From: Chryseobacterium camelliae
Lineage (GTDB): Bacteria > Bacteroidota > Bacteroidia > Flavobacteriales > Weeksellaceae
Length of the DNA: 64,000 nt
Direction of reading: 5' to 3'
NCBI RefSeq assembly: GCF_027920545.1
Contig: NZ_CP115859.1
Coordinates: 2,553,501-2,617,500, forward strand
Part shown: in pieces, positions 42,805 through 53,011 of the stretch
Layout of the letters: each line of letters starts with the position of its first letter
How positions within the stretch are numbered: position 1 is the stretch's first letter
Made by a program: the position numbers and the translations under genes
Notes under the pieces: model-generated
The model's database searches: none
What the model saw: the letters and a program-made list of their open reading frames with translations, nothing else
What the model was told of the DNA's origin: nothing

Positions 42805-44088
42805 ATGAAAAAGATACTTTTATTGTCGGGGATGATGGCAGGATTGTCTATCCATGCTCAGTTTTCAATCACTATTCAAGGACCGGAAGGATTCAAAGAG
42901 CAAGATGCTGTTTTATATACACTGAGTGGATCTAAAGATATCATTGTTACCAAAGAACAGAAAAAAAATAATGTATGGACGTTTAAGTATCCTAAAGCTT
43001 ATTCCGGGATGATGAAGGCGTATTTTCCTAATACAAATAATACGGTAACATTTATTTCTGAAAATAAGAATGTAAACATCAGGCTTGAGGCAGACGGTAA
43101 TAAAATAAAGGACATCATTTATCTTGATGAAGCCAATGCTTTAATGAGTAGTATTCAGGAATCATCTCAAAAGAAAGAAGTGATACTTCCTGCGCTATCA
43201 CAAATAAAAGAATATTATAAAGACAATACAGAGTTTGGAAAAGCTTTAAAAGCGGAAATAGGAAGACTATCCGGAAATGATAATTCAGATGCATCTAAAT
43301 TTCCTTTTGTGAATTATTATAATACAAATTATAATAAGTACTTATCTGCTGAAAATACCAAAAAAATTTCCCAGGATGATATCATTAACTTTATCGATAA
43401 GTCCAATGATATGCTGGAAACCTCTTCTTTGCTAAGACCATTATTGGTGGCATACCTGAACAACGGCGGAAATACTAATGTTGCTGGCTCTGTAGATCAA
43501 TTATTAGATAAGCTAAAGGTAGAAACTCCTCGTGGACAAACTGTTTTATCAGAACTTATTGATATTTTTGACGTCTATGATATGGCGGAATATAAAAATA
43601 AGTATTTAGGGCTTGCAAAGAATCTTAAATGCACGATTACAGATCGATTGGCATCCACATTAAAATCTAATGCCAATGTGGAATTAGGGGCAGTTTTCCC
43701 TAACTATAAATTTCAGTCTGCTGTAAATACCGATGCAAAGACAATTCATGATGTAAAAGCAGATAAAAAGGTTATTGTTTTCTGGTCGTCTACATGTTCA
43801 CACTGTGAAACCGAGCTTCCGCAGTTGCTGGCAAAATACAAGGAATTACAAGCTAAAAAGATTCAGATTATTGGATTGTCATTGGATACTGACAAAAGCT
43901 CATATACAACTAGAATTGCGGCCTTTCCTTGGATCAATGATTCGGAATTGAGAGGATGGAACAGTTCATACTCGGAAACCTATAATGTACATGCTACACC
44001 GACCTATTTTATTTTAGATGCTAACAATAAGATTATCAGTAAACCAGAGCATGTAGGGAATGTTTTAGAATATTTTAATGCAAAATAA
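42805..44088 (+). CDS. TlpA-like thiol-disulfide oxidoreductase with long N-terminal domain
   Basis: This 427-aa protein has a signal peptide (MKKILLLSGMMAGLSIHAQ), a beta-rich N-terminal domain (about 20-110, DUF4369-like), a helical middle and a C-terminal thioredoxin fold (about 290-427). The active site is STCSHCETELP (CSHC), and the cis-Pro is in HATPTYF. It acts in the periplasm or outer membrane and probably reduces or transfers disulfides. Confidence 0.88.
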   Translation: MKKILLLSGMMAGLSIHAQFSITIQGPEGFKEQDAVLYTLSGSKDIIVTKEQKKNNVWTFKYPKAYSGMMKAYFPNTNNTVTFISENKNVNIRLEADGNKIKDIIYLDEANALMSSIQESSQKKEVILPALSQIKEYYKDNTEFGKALKAEIGRLSGNDNSDASKFPFVNYYNTNYNKYLSAENTKKISQDDIINFIDKSNDMLETSSLLRPLLVAYLNNGGNTNVAGSVDQLLDKLKVETPRGQTVLSELIDIFDVYDMAEYKNKYLGLAKNLKCTITDRLASTLKSNANVELGAVFPNYKFQSAVNTDAKTIHDVKADKKVIVFWSSTCSHCETELPQLLAKYKELQAKKIQIIGLSLDTDKSSYTTRIAAFPWINDSELRGWNSSYSETYNVHATPTYFILDANNKIISKPEHVGNVLEYFNAK

Positions 44089-44120
44089 TTTTGGAGGTAA
44101 AGAAATAATTTATATATTTG
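44089..44120 (+). promoter_or_regulatory. Promoter of the tRNA-Met pair
   Basis: TTTTG (44089-44093), a 19-bp spacer and TATATTTG (44113-44120) match the Bacteroidota consensus exactly, 12 bp before the first tRNA. Confidence 0.8.
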
Positions 44121-44132
44121 CACCACGAAAAA

Positions 44133-44206
44133 GGCGAGGTAGCTCAGTTGGTTAGAGCGCAGGATTCATAACCCTGAGGTCACGGGTTCAATTCCCGTCT
44201 TCGCTA
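44133..44206 (+). tRNA. tRNA-Met (elongator, anticodon CAT)
   Basis: This 74-nt cloverleaf has acceptor GGCGAGG / CTTCGCT, a D arm GCTCAGTTGGTTAGAGC, the anticodon loop TTCATAA and a T arm CGGGTTCAATTCCCG. CCA is not encoded. An isoleucine-2 (lysidine) tRNA also has CAT, but the overall sequence fits elongator Met better. Confidence 0.9.
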
Positions 44207-44241
44207 CAAATTGTACCTTCGGTAGGTGCTGAAAAATATAC

Positions 44242-44314
<73 letters not shown>

Positions 44315-44316
44315 CT

Positions 44317-44353
44317 AAAATCGTAACTATTTTTAGTTGCGATTTTTTTTTAG
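44317..44353 (+). terminator. Intrinsic terminator after the tRNA pair
   Basis: AAATCG-AACTA / TAGTT-CGATTT hairpin followed by a run of T. Confidence 0.75.
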
Positions 44354-44660
44354 GAAAACTCAAGTTGTTTTAAAAGCTTTAAAGAATTTGGTTTTATAGA
44401 TTTTCTTTTTGTTTTCATCATTATTAACCTTTTAATTTGATCTAAAAAATAATAAAACTATAAATAAATAGATTTAAATTTTCTTTACAGAAGAAGGTGC
44501 TTTTAAAAGAAGAAGAGGTTATGATTTTATTAAAAAAAATAAGTATCTTTATTGTGAATTATTTGAAATTGTGAAAAAGTCTTAAAATAAATTCAAAAAA
44601 TCTTAAATTTTTCATAAAACTCGATAAAAGGAAGAAATAAATTTTTTATTTATAAATATT
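44354..44660. other. AT-rich non-coding stretch
   Basis: No gene, tRNA or clear repeat is seen. It has many A and T tracts. Confidence 0.5.
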
Positions 44661-44768
44661 GTTGTATTTTTACAACGCCTTGAATGAGGGAACAAGTCAA
44701 GGTAATAAATTTTTTTTCATCATTTGTGTTTTTAGAATCGTATCGCCTGATACGATTCTTTTTTTTTG
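44661..44768 (+). ncRNA. Candidate small RNA with three hairpins and a terminator
   Basis: A small hairpin GTTGTA-TTTT-TACAAC (44661-44676) is followed by a stem CCTTGA / TCAAGG around GAATGAGGGAACAAG. A strong terminator comes last: an 11-bp stem (44734-44744 with 44749-44759, core GAATCGTATC) followed by nine T. No ORF precedes the terminator on the plus strand, so something short and untranslated is probably made. The promoter is not clear and no family is recognised. Confidence 0.4.
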
Positions 44769-44772
44769 ACTA

Positions 44773-45852
44773 TTATTTTTCGTAGTTTAGGAGTAAATCG
44801 ATAAAGTAGGAATAAGTAACGGAACCTTCCTGCTGATTGCTTTTAAGAAACAGATTGTTGGTGAACCCAAAAAAATCATCCAGCCAGCTCTGATGTTCCA
44901 GAATGAAAGCTTTTTCAAATGCCCTGTCCCTTTTCATTCCTTCAGAATAGTTGTTTAAAACTGATTCTACGAATTCAGGATCAGTTTCTACAATAAATCT
45001 TAAAAGGCTTCTTAAAGTGAAGTATTCGGTGCTGTAGCGTAATTCCGTGTTTGAAGATGTACTGCCGATCAGATAGCCTACAAAATTAGCCTCCTGTTCC
45101 CTGGCAAAACCTAATTGATGTGAACTTTCGTGAGCCATTGTAAAAGGAATTGATGTAAAGGGAAGCTGCGAATTGTATTGAGCTTCTGCGGTGAAAGGAT
45201 TATAATATCCGAGAATTCCGGTAAAGCTCATTACGTTTTTGAAGAGACTGGGCTTAAAGGAATTGATCTCCGGAGCTTTTTTAGTTGTAATGAATCGAGG
45301 TATTGCTTGTTGTCTGTGTAGAATTTCAGTTTGAATAGTATTGAGGTTAGAAATCATAAAGATGCCGTTTTTGTCCTCTTTTACCCTTTTCCTGCTGGCT
45401 TTGCATTTTTCAAGATATTTCAGAGCTAGTGCTTTTGCTTGGTTGATATCAGGCTCTTTTTGGCTTGACAGCTTTTGGAAGATTGGTGTTTGAAAATATA
45501 ACATACCCCAGAATACCTGATAGCAGAAGTATATGATATTAATGGTGAAAAGAAATCTTATCATGGTTTTGTTTCTTTCTCTCTTTTTTAAAAATTCAAT
45601 AAAAGAATACAAAATAAAGATCCCTAAGACTACATATAAAATATCGCCCAACGAAAAAGGAACCCATGAAAAGAGAAGCTGATGAGTTTTTTTCTGAATT
45701 TCAAAAAGACTTTCAAAAAAAGAAATCATCAATACTGATTTCGAGAACACAAAAAATAAAAGAAATTGGGCAAGTAATAAACCCGCCCAAAATCTTTTCT
45801 TCGTATATATTTTACTACTGTTAATGACCACTTCCTTTTGTGAGTTTGTCAA
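44773..45852 (-). CDS. DUF3810 membrane protein with HExxH motif
   Basis: This protein of up to 359 aa has three N-terminal membrane segments (to about residue 125). A large soluble part follows with FTMAHESSHQLGFAREQEANFVGYL, a HExxH zinc-protease motif with a downstream Glu. It fits DUF3810, an uncharacterised Bacteroidota family. The TTG at 45852 overlaps the MFS gene by 32 nt. A GTG at 45831 would shorten the overlap, so the exact start is open. Confidence 0.82.
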   Translation of the reverse strand: MTNSQKEVVINSSKIYTKKRFWAGLLLAQFLLFFVFSKSVLMISFFESLFEIQKKTHQLLFSWVPFSLGDILYVVLGIFILYSFIEFLKKRERNKTMIRFLFTINIIYFCYQVFWGMLYFQTPIFQKLSSQKEPDINQAKALALKYLEKCKASRKRVKEDKNGIFMISNLNTIQTEILHRQQAIPRFITTKKAPEINSFKPSLFKNVMSFTGILGYYNPFTAEAQYNSQLPFTSIPFTMAHESSHQLGFAREQEANFVGYLIGSTSSNTELRYSTEYFTLRSLLRFIVETDPEFVESVLNNYSEGMKRDRAFEKAFILEHQSWLDDFFGFTNNLFLKSNQQEGSVTYSYFIDLLLNYEK

Positions 45853-47266
45853 GGTCTATTCCCTGAGATTTTAAAATACCAGTCACGCGGATTGCGTAGA
45901 AGGCTAAATATGCAAAACAAATAACTCCTACAATATAACTGATATGTATTGTTGTTAAATCTGCAATATATCCCTGGATAAGGCTTACAATTCCACCTCC
46001 CATGATCATCATGATCAATAATCCGGAACCTTGATTGGTGTGTTTTCCGAGACCATTGATGGCAAGAGCAAAAATACAAGGCCATAATGTAGAACAGAAT
46101 AAACCTACACTTGTGAATGCATATACAGAAACCATTCCGCTTGTAAACATTCCGGTAAGCAGGGCTATGATTCCTGCAGTAGAGAAAATAAGAAGCATTC
46201 TCGCAGGATTTCCTTTACTCATTACATCACAGATAATCATTACAATAATAATTAAACCATACACATAGAAAGGTGTTAAGTCATGTTTTGCAATTGCATT
46301 AACCAATAGGAATACTCCAAAAGCCAAATAAGGAGCTAAAAATCTTAATATCTTCTTGAATCCTGCACTAAAATCAAAAGCATCAACAGCTCCTGTCCAA
46401 CGTCCAATCATCATAGAAGCCCAATAAAGAGAAATATAAGGAGCTACATCTTTTGTTTCAAATCCCAGGTCTTTTTCCATGTATGCAGGTAAATTACTGG
46501 CGGTAGATACCTCTACTCCTACATAAACAAAGATGGCAATCATCCCCATAATGAGCTGAGGGTACTGTAGCGCTGATTTTCTGTGTTCTCCCGGTGTAGA
46601 ATCGTCAGTGTTTTCAGTATTGGTAGGAGTAACTGTAGGAAGTGATGAAAATTTAAGCATAATAGCTACCAAAACAAATGCAGCACCTAAAATAAGATAA
46701 GGAATTTTTACACTTTCTATACTAACCTCAGTGCTTGCTGCTGTAGCAGAACCAAAAATTGCGAAAGAAACGATCAGAGGACCAATCGTTGTTCCCAAAT
46801 TGTTGATTCCACCCGCCATCGTTAATCTCTGAGAGCCTGTTTCTACAGGTCCTACTTCAATTGCAAGAGGATTGGCAACGATTTGCTGTAAAGAAAATCC
46901 TAAACCGACAATAAATAATCCGGAGATCATTAATGGGAAAGATCCCATATTGGCAGCAGGATAAAATAATAAAGTTCCCGCAGCTGAAATCAATAGTCCG
47001 GAAATTAATCCGTTTTTGTAGCCTATTTTATTGATTAAATCTTGTTTCAGCCCTTTCGAAATAAACATATAAATTAATGAACCCACTGTATATGCTACGT
47101 AAAAACAGATTTGTACGAGCATACTTTCGGTTTGCGTTAAATTAAATGCTTTTTTGAAAACCGGGATTAGGATATCATTACTGGCTGCAACAAAACCCCA
47201 GAAAAAAAATACTGTAACTAATGGAATAAACTGTCCCCAGTTAGTTTGTTTAGAATAATTCGACAT
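45821..47266 (-). CDS. Sugar MFS transporter, FucP/GluP family
   Basis: This 481-aa protein has twelve membrane segments. The opening FFFWGFVAASNDILIPVFKKAFNLTQ is characteristic of L-fucose/glucose/galactose:H+ symporters in Bacteroidota. It probably brings hexoses across the inner membrane. TATATTTG on the minus strand (47293-47300) is a possible -7 box. The downstream DUF3810 gene overlaps its 3' end. Confidence 0.9.
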   Translation of the reverse strand: MSNYSKQTNWGQFIPLVTVFFFWGFVAASNDILIPVFKKAFNLTQTESMLVQICFYVAYTVGSLIYMFISKGLKQDLINKIGYKNGLISGLLISAAGTLLFYPAANMGSFPLMISGLFIVGLGFSLQQIVANPLAIEVGPVETGSQRLTMAGGINNLGTTIGPLIVSFAIFGSATAASTEVSIESVKIPYLILGAAFVLVAIMLKFSSLPTVTPTNTENTDDSTPGEHRKSALQYPQLIMGMIAIFVYVGVEVSTASNLPAYMEKDLGFETKDVAPYISLYWASMMIGRWTGAVDAFDFSAGFKKILRFLAPYLAFGVFLLVNAIAKHDLTPFYVYGLIIIVMIICDVMSKGNPARMLLIFSTAGIIALLTGMFTSGMVSVYAFTSVGLFCSTLWPCIFALAINGLGKHTNQGSGLLIMMIMGGGIVSLIQGYIADLTTIHISYIVGVICFAYLAFYAIRVTGILKSQGIDLDKLTKGSGH

Positions 47267-47314
47267 ATTTGTTAATAAAAAATTCGCAATAACAAATATA
47301 GATTATTTCTTTGA

Positions 47315-48040
47315 TTAAGAGTATTTAACTAAAGTTTTTTTTATTGTCTCAAAAGAAGACAATTTTAAGTCTTTTGGAGAATCTGAAGGAGCTAAAATAC
47401 CGTTGTAAAAAACTTTTACTTTACCGGGATAACCTTTGGAGTTCTCGAAGGGGAAAATTTCTTTTAAACCGACGAAGGTATGGATCACAATAGGCGAATT
47501 GTGCTTGGAAGACAAAGTAAATGCTCCATCCTTGAATTCATCTAAAATAATAGAAGTATCATCAGGAACTCCGCCTTCAGGAAAAATCACGATGCTACAA
47601 CCTTCTTCCATTTTTTCAGCACTTCTTCTATAAACGTCAGCACGGCTTCTTGCGCTGCTTCTGTCTACCATTACACAAATCCTTTTATAGATGGTCCCGA
47701 AAATAGGAATTTTCACCAGTTCCTTTTTTCCGACAAAGCAGATCGGGTGATGCGGAAATAAAATGCAGGTAAGCATAATATCCATAATGGAAGTATGATT
47801 AGAAATAATCACATATTGTTTTCCCTTTTCGAGCTGTTGATTGGAAAGTTTAGTAACCTCATGTCTCAAGCCCATTCCGTAGAACATTCCGTAGCTCCAG
47901 AACCGGATAAATTTATAGGCATATTTATAATGCTTTTTGCTAAAAGATAAAATATAAACCGGGAGCCCGAAAAATATTGTTAAAAAAAAGGCCAATAGCA
48001 AAAGCCAAAATCTCCAGAGATAATTTAAAATCTTTCCCAC
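47315..48040 (-). CDS. 1-acyl-sn-glycerol-3-phosphate acyltransferase
   Basis: This 241-aa protein has an N-terminal membrane helix, the acyltransferase motif NHTSIMDIM (NHxxxxD) and FPEGGVPDD. It makes phosphatidic acid in membrane lipid synthesis. The following motif for glycerol-3-phosphate binding suits the PlsC family. It is 3 bp downstream of the GtrA gene. Confidence 0.9.
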   Translation of the reverse strand: MGKILNYLWRFWLLLLAFFLTIFFGLPVYILSFSKKHYKYAYKFIRFWSYGMFYGMGLRHEVTKLSNQQLEKGKQYVIISNHTSIMDIMLTCILFPHHPICFVGKKELVKIPIFGTIYKRICVMVDRSSARSRADVYRRSAEKMEEGCSIVIFPEGGVPDDTSIILDEFKDGAFTLSSKHNSPIVIHTFVGLKEIFPFENSKGYPGKVKVFYNGILAPSDSPKDLKLSSFETIKKTLVKYS

Positions 48041-48043
48041 AAG

Positions 48044-48502
48044 CTACCCATTAAAAATTACTTTTTTCTTTATTGAATAATTAAGTATCGAAACTAATAA
48101 AATTGCTGCAATTTTACTAATCATTTCCGGACTTAGCGTATAGAAAATTAAACTGATATTATCTTTGAAGATGAAACTGTAAAATAACTGAAAAAAACTA
48201 AGGCTTAATAAGGTAGAAAGAAAAGAGACCGCCATAAAATAAGCAAACTCTCTGTTTTTGGAATGTTTTCCTCTTTCGAAAACAAACCAGATGCTCAGGA
48301 AATAATTGGTGATAATGCCACAGCTTGTAGACAAAATATTACTTAAAGGATAATGAATACCATGAAAATTGGTTTCCTGGGGAAAGATGATGGGAAGACG
48401 GGTATTGAAAATTTTAAAGCTTCCAATTTCTACAATGGCACTTAGTCCTCCAGCTATGATGAAGAATAAAATTTGTTTTTGACGTAGGAGTAATTCTCTC
48501 AT
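48044..48502 (-). CDS. GtrA-like membrane protein
   Basis: This 152-aa protein has four membrane segments and the block LFFIIAGGLSAIVEIGSFKIFN, followed by GIITNYFLSIWFVFERG, the pattern of GtrA flippase-type proteins. I set the start at the ATG 48502; a longer frame to 48610 adds 36 residues without family pattern. The role is likely transfer of lipid-linked sugars. Confidence 0.85.
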   Translation of the reverse strand: MRELLLRQKQILFFIIAGGLSAIVEIGSFKIFNTRLPIIFPQETNFHGIHYPLSNILSTSCGIITNYFLSIWFVFERGKHSKNREFAYFMAVSFLSTLLSLSFFQLFYSFIFKDNISLIFYTLSPEMISKIAAILLVSILNYSIKKKVIFNG

Positions 48503-48733
48503 TCGGTTATTGTGAACTGCAAATTTATAACTATATGTTAAACAGTAAAAAAAGTTGTTAAATATTTTTTTTGAACCAAAAATATTTTTAATTTTAATAT
48601 TCAGAACCATGTAAAACTAACCTGATACTAAATTCATTTTCAATAGTTTGTGTTGAAAGTTTTTTCTATCTTGTAATGCGGGTTTGAACGCATTTTATCA
48701 ACTTTTTTTGTCAAAAATTTTAATAATATTTGT

Positions 48734-48997
48734 ATGAAAGGTCAAAACAAATACAGAAAATTCCAGCTTCAACAGAAAAATATTGAGGCTCTCGAGAGAG
48801 AGAACTCCCGGTTCAAAAGAGTGTACACCGAGTACGAAAATATGTCTGATGAGTTATGGAATCTTGAGAATTCTAACGGAGAACCCGTTCCTGATGATTT
48901 TATTAATGCAATGATATTACAGGCTTCTTATCTGGAAGACGAAATTGAAGATTGGCTATTGCATTTTAATGAGAAAAAAACTGATATAAAACAGTAG
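48734..48997 (+). CDS. Small coiled-coil protein of unknown function
   Basis: This 87-aa highly charged protein has predicted helices (QKNIEALERENSRFKRVYTEYENMSDELWNLE and MILQASYLEDEIEDWL). No family is recognised. It stands alone between divergent and downstream genes. Confidence 0.65.
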   Translation: MKGQNKYRKFQLQQKNIEALERENSRFKRVYTEYENMSDELWNLENSNGEPVPDDFINAMILQASYLEDEIEDWLLHFNEKKTDIKQ

Positions 48998-49082
48998 TGA
49001 TTTTTAATAAGCTTCTGTCTCGTTTATAAGACTGTTTAAAGATAAATTCATAATTTAGCACCCTTAAACTAAAATGTAATAT

Positions 49083-49934
49083 ATGGTTGCTATTGTTGAT
49101 AGTGGTTCTACCAAATCTGATTGGGTAATCCTGGATGACTTCAAAAACGTTTTCTTAAAGACCGAAACCATTGGTTTTAATCCCAATTTTATCAGCAAAG
49201 AGCTTATCGTACCCGAAATTGAAAATAATAAAAGCCTGACATCGGTTAAAAACTCGATCACTAAGATTTATTTCTATGGTTCAGGCTGTGGTGTGAAACA
49301 GAATTGCGAAATCATAGAAGAAGAAGTAGGAAAAGTTTTTACCAATGCAGAAGTTATCGTAAAAGAAGATCTTACCGCGGCTGCTTATGCTGCGTATAAC
49401 GGCAAACCCACGATTGTCTGTATTTTAGGTACAGGCTCCAATTCTTGTTATTTCGACGGAGAAAATATAAAAATAAAACTTCCTTCATTAGGTTATCTGA
49501 TGGGAGACGAAGGAAGCGGCAGTGCTATTGGAAAACAACTGGTACGCAGATTTTTTATGCAGAAACTTCCTCAGGATTTACATCTTGAATTCAAAAATAC
49601 ATATGATTTAACCATTGATGAAGCGTTGAAAAATATGTATCATACGACAAGACCTAACGCTTATTTAGCCAATTTTAATAAATTTGTTGTAGAAAGGAAA
49701 GATCATCCTTACTTCCGGAAAATGATTTTCGATGAAATGATGAGTTTTTTCGATTATCAGGTTCTGCCTTATGAAGAATCAAAAGACGCTGAGATCAGTT
49801 TCATTGGTTCTATAGCCTATTACTATGAAAATATCTTACGTTCTGCGGCAGCAGAGCTTCATTTAAATGTGGGGCAAATCGTACAAAAACCTATTGAGAG
49901 TTTAGTAGATTACCACATTAAATATATACTATAA
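49083..49934 (+). CDS. BadF/BadG-type ATPase, N-acetylglucosamine kinase-like
   Basis: This 283-aa protein opens with IVDSGSTKSDWVILDD, the ASKHA phosphate-1 motif. GTGSNSCYFDG (phosphate 2) and GYLMGDEGSGSAIGKQL follow. This pattern matches the N-acetylglucosamine kinase-like group common in Bacteroidota. It lies 17 bp upstream of maeB. Confidence 0.85.
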   Translation: MVAIVDSGSTKSDWVILDDFKNVFLKTETIGFNPNFISKELIVPEIENNKSLTSVKNSITKIYFYGSGCGVKQNCEIIEEEVGKVFTNAEVIVKEDLTAAAYAAYNGKPTIVCILGTGSNSCYFDGENIKIKLPSLGYLMGDEGSGSAIGKQLVRRFFMQKLPQDLHLEFKNTYDLTIDEALKNMYHTTRPNAYLANFNKFVVERKDHPYFRKMIFDEMMSFFDYQVLPYEESKDAEISFIGSIAYYYENILRSAAAELHLNVGQIVQKPIESLVDYHIKYIL

Positions 49935-49951
49935 ATAAAAAATAAAATTCT

Positions 49952-52246
49952 ATGTCAAGTAAAAATAATCGCGACGAGAAGAACTTTAACCAGGCCGCGT
50001 TAGACTATCATAAAATCGAACCCAAAGGAAAAATTGAAGTTATCCCTTCAAAACCACACTCTTCACAGAGAGATCTTTCATTAGCATACTCACCCGGAGT
50101 GGCTGTTCCATGTATGGAAATTCATGAAAAACCGGAAACCGTGTATGATTATACGGGGAAAGGAAATCTTGTGGCCGTTATTTCCAATGGTACTGCGGTT
50201 TTAGGTTTAGGAGATATTGGAGCAGAAGCTTCAAAGCCGGTAATGGAAGGAAAAGGACTTCTGTTCAAGATTTTTGCAGATATCAACGTTTTCGATATTG
50301 AAATCGACGAAAAAGATCCTGATAAATTTATCGAAATTGTAAAAGGTATTGCTCCTACTTTTGGAGGAATCAACCTGGAAGATATTAAAGCTCCAGAAGC
50401 TTTCTATATCGAACAAAGATTAAAAGAAGAGCTGGATATTCCGTTGATGCACGATGATCAGCACGGAACGGCGATTATTTCTGCGGCGGCATTGATTAAC
50501 TCTTTACAGATTGCCAACAAAAAGATCGAAGAAGTAAAAATGGTGGTGAACGGAGCAGGAGCAGCAGCGATTGCCTGTACCAACCTGTATATTTCTTTAG
50601 GATTGAAGAGGGAAAACGTTTTAATGTGCGACAGTAAAGGAGTTATTAATCATAAAAGAGAAAACCTTACTCCCGAAAAATTAGACTTCATTGCCAATAC
50701 AGATATTGAAACCCTGGAAGATGCCGTAAAAGGCTCTGACGTTTTTGTAGGATTATCAAAAGGAAACGTGATGACACCTGAAATGTTGCTAAGCATGAAC
50801 GAAAATCCTATCGTTTTCGCATTGGCAAATCCGGATCCTGAAATTGCATACGATTTAGCACTGGAAACCCGTAAAGATGTGATTATGGCGACAGGTAGAA
50901 GTGATTATCCTAACCAGGTTAATAACGTTCTTGGTTTCCCTTACATTTTCCGCGGTGCATTAGATGTTCAGGCAAAAGGAATTAATGAAGAGATGAAATT
51001 AGCTGCTGTTCATGCAATTGCTAATTTGGCAAAAGAACCGGTTCCTGAAGCGGTAATTTTGGCTTACAATGTTCAGAACTTACAATTTGGAAGAGAATAT
51101 TTCATTCCAAAACCATTTGATAACAGATTGATTACTAAAGTGTCGAGTGCTGTAGCAAAAGCAGCTATTGAAAGTGGTATTGCAAGAAAAACAATTGCCG
51201 ATTTCGAAGAATACGAACATCATCTTCTTGACAGAATGGGAAGAGACGAGAAGTTGGTAAGAATGATGCAAAGCCGTGCAAAAGCGAATCCGAAGAGAAT
51301 TACTTTAGGAAATGCTGAAGAATACAACGTATTGAAGGCGGCTCAGATTCTTTATGAAGAAGGAATTGCTTATCCGAGTCTTTTAGGAGATAAAAAGTAC
51401 ATCAAAGAACAGATGGAGCGTTTCGGAATCAACCTTGATGTTCCGATTATCGATCCAAGTGACGACGATCAGAAGGAAAACAGACAGAAGTACAGAGAAA
51501 CCCTTTGGAAGCTTCGTCAGAGAAAAGGAATGAACGAGTACAAAGCGAAAAGATTCGTTCGCCAGAGAGACTATTTCGGTCCGTTGATGTTGAAACATGG
51601 CGATACAGACGGATTGATTATCGGTTTCTCCAAAAATTATACTTCGGTATTAAGACCGGTTTTAGAAATTATTGAAAAAGAAAAAGGAGTAGATAAAGTA
51701 GCGGCAATGATGATGATTTTATCTGAAAAGAAACCTATTTTCTTTGCTGACACTTCGATCAATCAGAACCCGACGGCAGAAGACCTAGTAAATATTGCCA
51801 AAATGGCTGAATTTACGGTGAAATCTTTCGCCATTGAACCTAGAATTGCCATGCTGGGATTTGAAAACTTTGCGGCAATTTCCGATACTTCTAAAAAAGT
51901 AGCGAAAGCGGTAAGTATTCTTCATGAGAAATATCCTAAAATGATTGTGGATGGAGAGATTCAGCCGGATTTTGCCATGAATGCAGATCATTTGAGTGAT
52001 TATCCTTTCTCAAAACTGGAAACAACTCCTGCCAATACCTTTATTTTCCCGAATCTGGAATCTGCAAATTTATCTTACAAAATTATCAGAGGAATGAAAG
52101 TAGCACAGGTAATCGGACCAATCCTGATGGGATTAAAACAACCGGTTCACGTGTTGCAGATGCGTTCAAGCGTAGATGAAATTGTAAACCTGGCCACCGT
52201 TGCGGTTTTAGATGCTCAAAGAAGAGAGAAAAAAGATAAAAAATAA
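49952..52246 (+). CDS. maeB: NADP-dependent malic enzyme with C-terminal phosphotransacetylase-like domain
   Basis: This 764-aa protein has a malic N-terminal domain ([12 protein letters not shown]), an NAD(P)-binding domain ([12 protein letters not shown], about residue 200) and a C-terminal phosphate acetyl/butyryltransferase-like domain (about 430-760) that is regulatory in MaeB. The reaction is malate to pyruvate with NADPH and CO2. The length matches the long bacterial form. Confidence 0.96.
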   Translation: MSSKNNRDEKNFNQAALDYHKIEPKGKIEVIPSKPHSSQRDLSLAYSPGVAVPCMEIHEKPETVYDYTGKGNLVAVISNGTAVLGLGDIGAEASKPVMEGKGLLFKIFADINVFDIEIDEKDPDKFIEIVKGIAPTFGGINLEDIKAPEAFYIEQRLKEELDIPLMHDDQHGTAIISAAALINSLQIANKKIEEVKMVVNGAGAAAIACTNLYISLGLKRENVLMCDSKGVINHKRENLTPEKLDFIANTDIETLEDAVKGSDVFVGLSKGNVMTPEMLLSMNENPIVFALANPDPEIAYDLALETRKDVIMATGRSDYPNQVNNVLGFPYIFRGALDVQAKGINEEMKLAAVHAIANLAKEPVPEAVILAYNVQNLQFGREYFIPKPFDNRLITKVSSAVAKAAIESGIARKTIADFEEYEHHLLDRMGRDEKLVRMMQSRAKANPKRITLGNAEEYNVLKAAQILYEEGIAYPSLLGDKKYIKEQMERFGINLDVPIIDPSDDDQKENRQKYRETLWKLRQRKGMNEYKAKRFVRQRDYFGPLMLKHGDTDGLIIGFSKNYTSVLRPVLEIIEKEKGVDKVAAMMMILSEKKPIFFADTSINQNPTAEDLVNIAKMAEFTVKSFAIEPRIAMLGFENFAAISDTSKKVAKAVSILHEKYPKMIVDGEIQPDFAMNADHLSDYPFSKLETTPANTFIFPNLESANLSYKIIRGMKVAQVIGPILMGLKQPVHVLQMRSSVDEIVNLATVAVLDAQRREKKDKK

Positions 52247-52278
52247 TATGAAATGCCAATACAGGTATTTGAAATAGT

Positions 52279-52309
52279 AAAAAAGACTCCGGATTTTGGA
52301 GTCTTTTTT
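52279..52309 (+). terminator. Intrinsic terminator after maeB
   Basis: AAAAAAGACTCC / GGAGTCTTTTTTT hairpin with a short loop and a T tract. Confidence 0.9.
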
Positions 52310-52423
52310 TATTTACAGGTTCCATTGATTTTTTGATAAAAGAATAAGATAAAGTCATTAGCCGGTGAAATGAAAACATTACTTAGTTTAATTTGCTATA
52401 TTTGGGAGTTTTAAAAATTAATC

Positions 52424-53008
52424 ATGATATTTTCTTTACAAGGAACTGTTCAGGAGCTTACCCCAACTTATGCTGTAATTAATGTGCAAGGTGTTGGATA
52501 CTATGTTGGAATCAGCTTGATGACATCTCAAAAACTTCTCCTGAACCAGGAAACTTTCCTCTTTATTCAACAGATTATCCGGGAAGATGCCCATTTGCTT
52601 TTTGGCTTTAACACTCGTTCTGAAAAAGAAATGTTTAATTTGTTAATAAGCGTTAATGGAGTCGGAGCGGTATCCGCATTGATTTTACTTTCTACATTTA
52701 GTCTTAATGAGGTGGCTGCTGCCGTGCTTTCAGGAAATAGTGCATTGATTCAAAAAGCGAAAGGAATCGGAGCCAAAACAGCGGAAAGAATTATTGTTGA
52801 TTTGAAAGATAAAGTCCAAAAATTCAACACTTCAGAAGAAAATATTTCTACATTTGTAAATAATAAAATTAAGGAAGAATCGTTATCTGCATTAGAAGTT
52901 TTAGGAATTCCTAAACGAATGAGCGAGAAGATTGCGGATAAAATAATTAAGCAAAATCCAAGTATTTCGGTAGAAGAATTGGTAAAACAAATTTTAAAAA
53001 ACATTTAA
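52424..53008 (+). CDS. ruvA: Holliday junction branch migration protein RuvA
   Basis: This 194-aa protein has the OB-fold domain I (MIFSLQGTVQELTPTYAVINVQGVGYYV), helix-hairpin-helix motifs (LLISVNGVGAVSALI, AKGIGAKTAERIIVDLK) and the C-terminal RuvB-contact helix (EALSVEELVKQILKNI-like). TATATTTG at 52397-52404 is a likely -7 box. It is followed after 3 bp by sprA. Confidence 0.96.
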   Translation: MIFSLQGTVQELTPTYAVINVQGVGYYVGISLMTSQKLLLNQETFLFIQQIIREDAHLLFGFNTRSEKEMFNLLISVNGVGAVSALILLSTFSLNEVAAAVLSGNSALIQKAKGIGAKTAERIIVDLKDKVQKFNTSEENISTFVNNKIKEESLSALEVLGIPKRMSEKIADKIIKQNPSISVEELVKQILKNI

Positions 53009-53011
53009 CAT

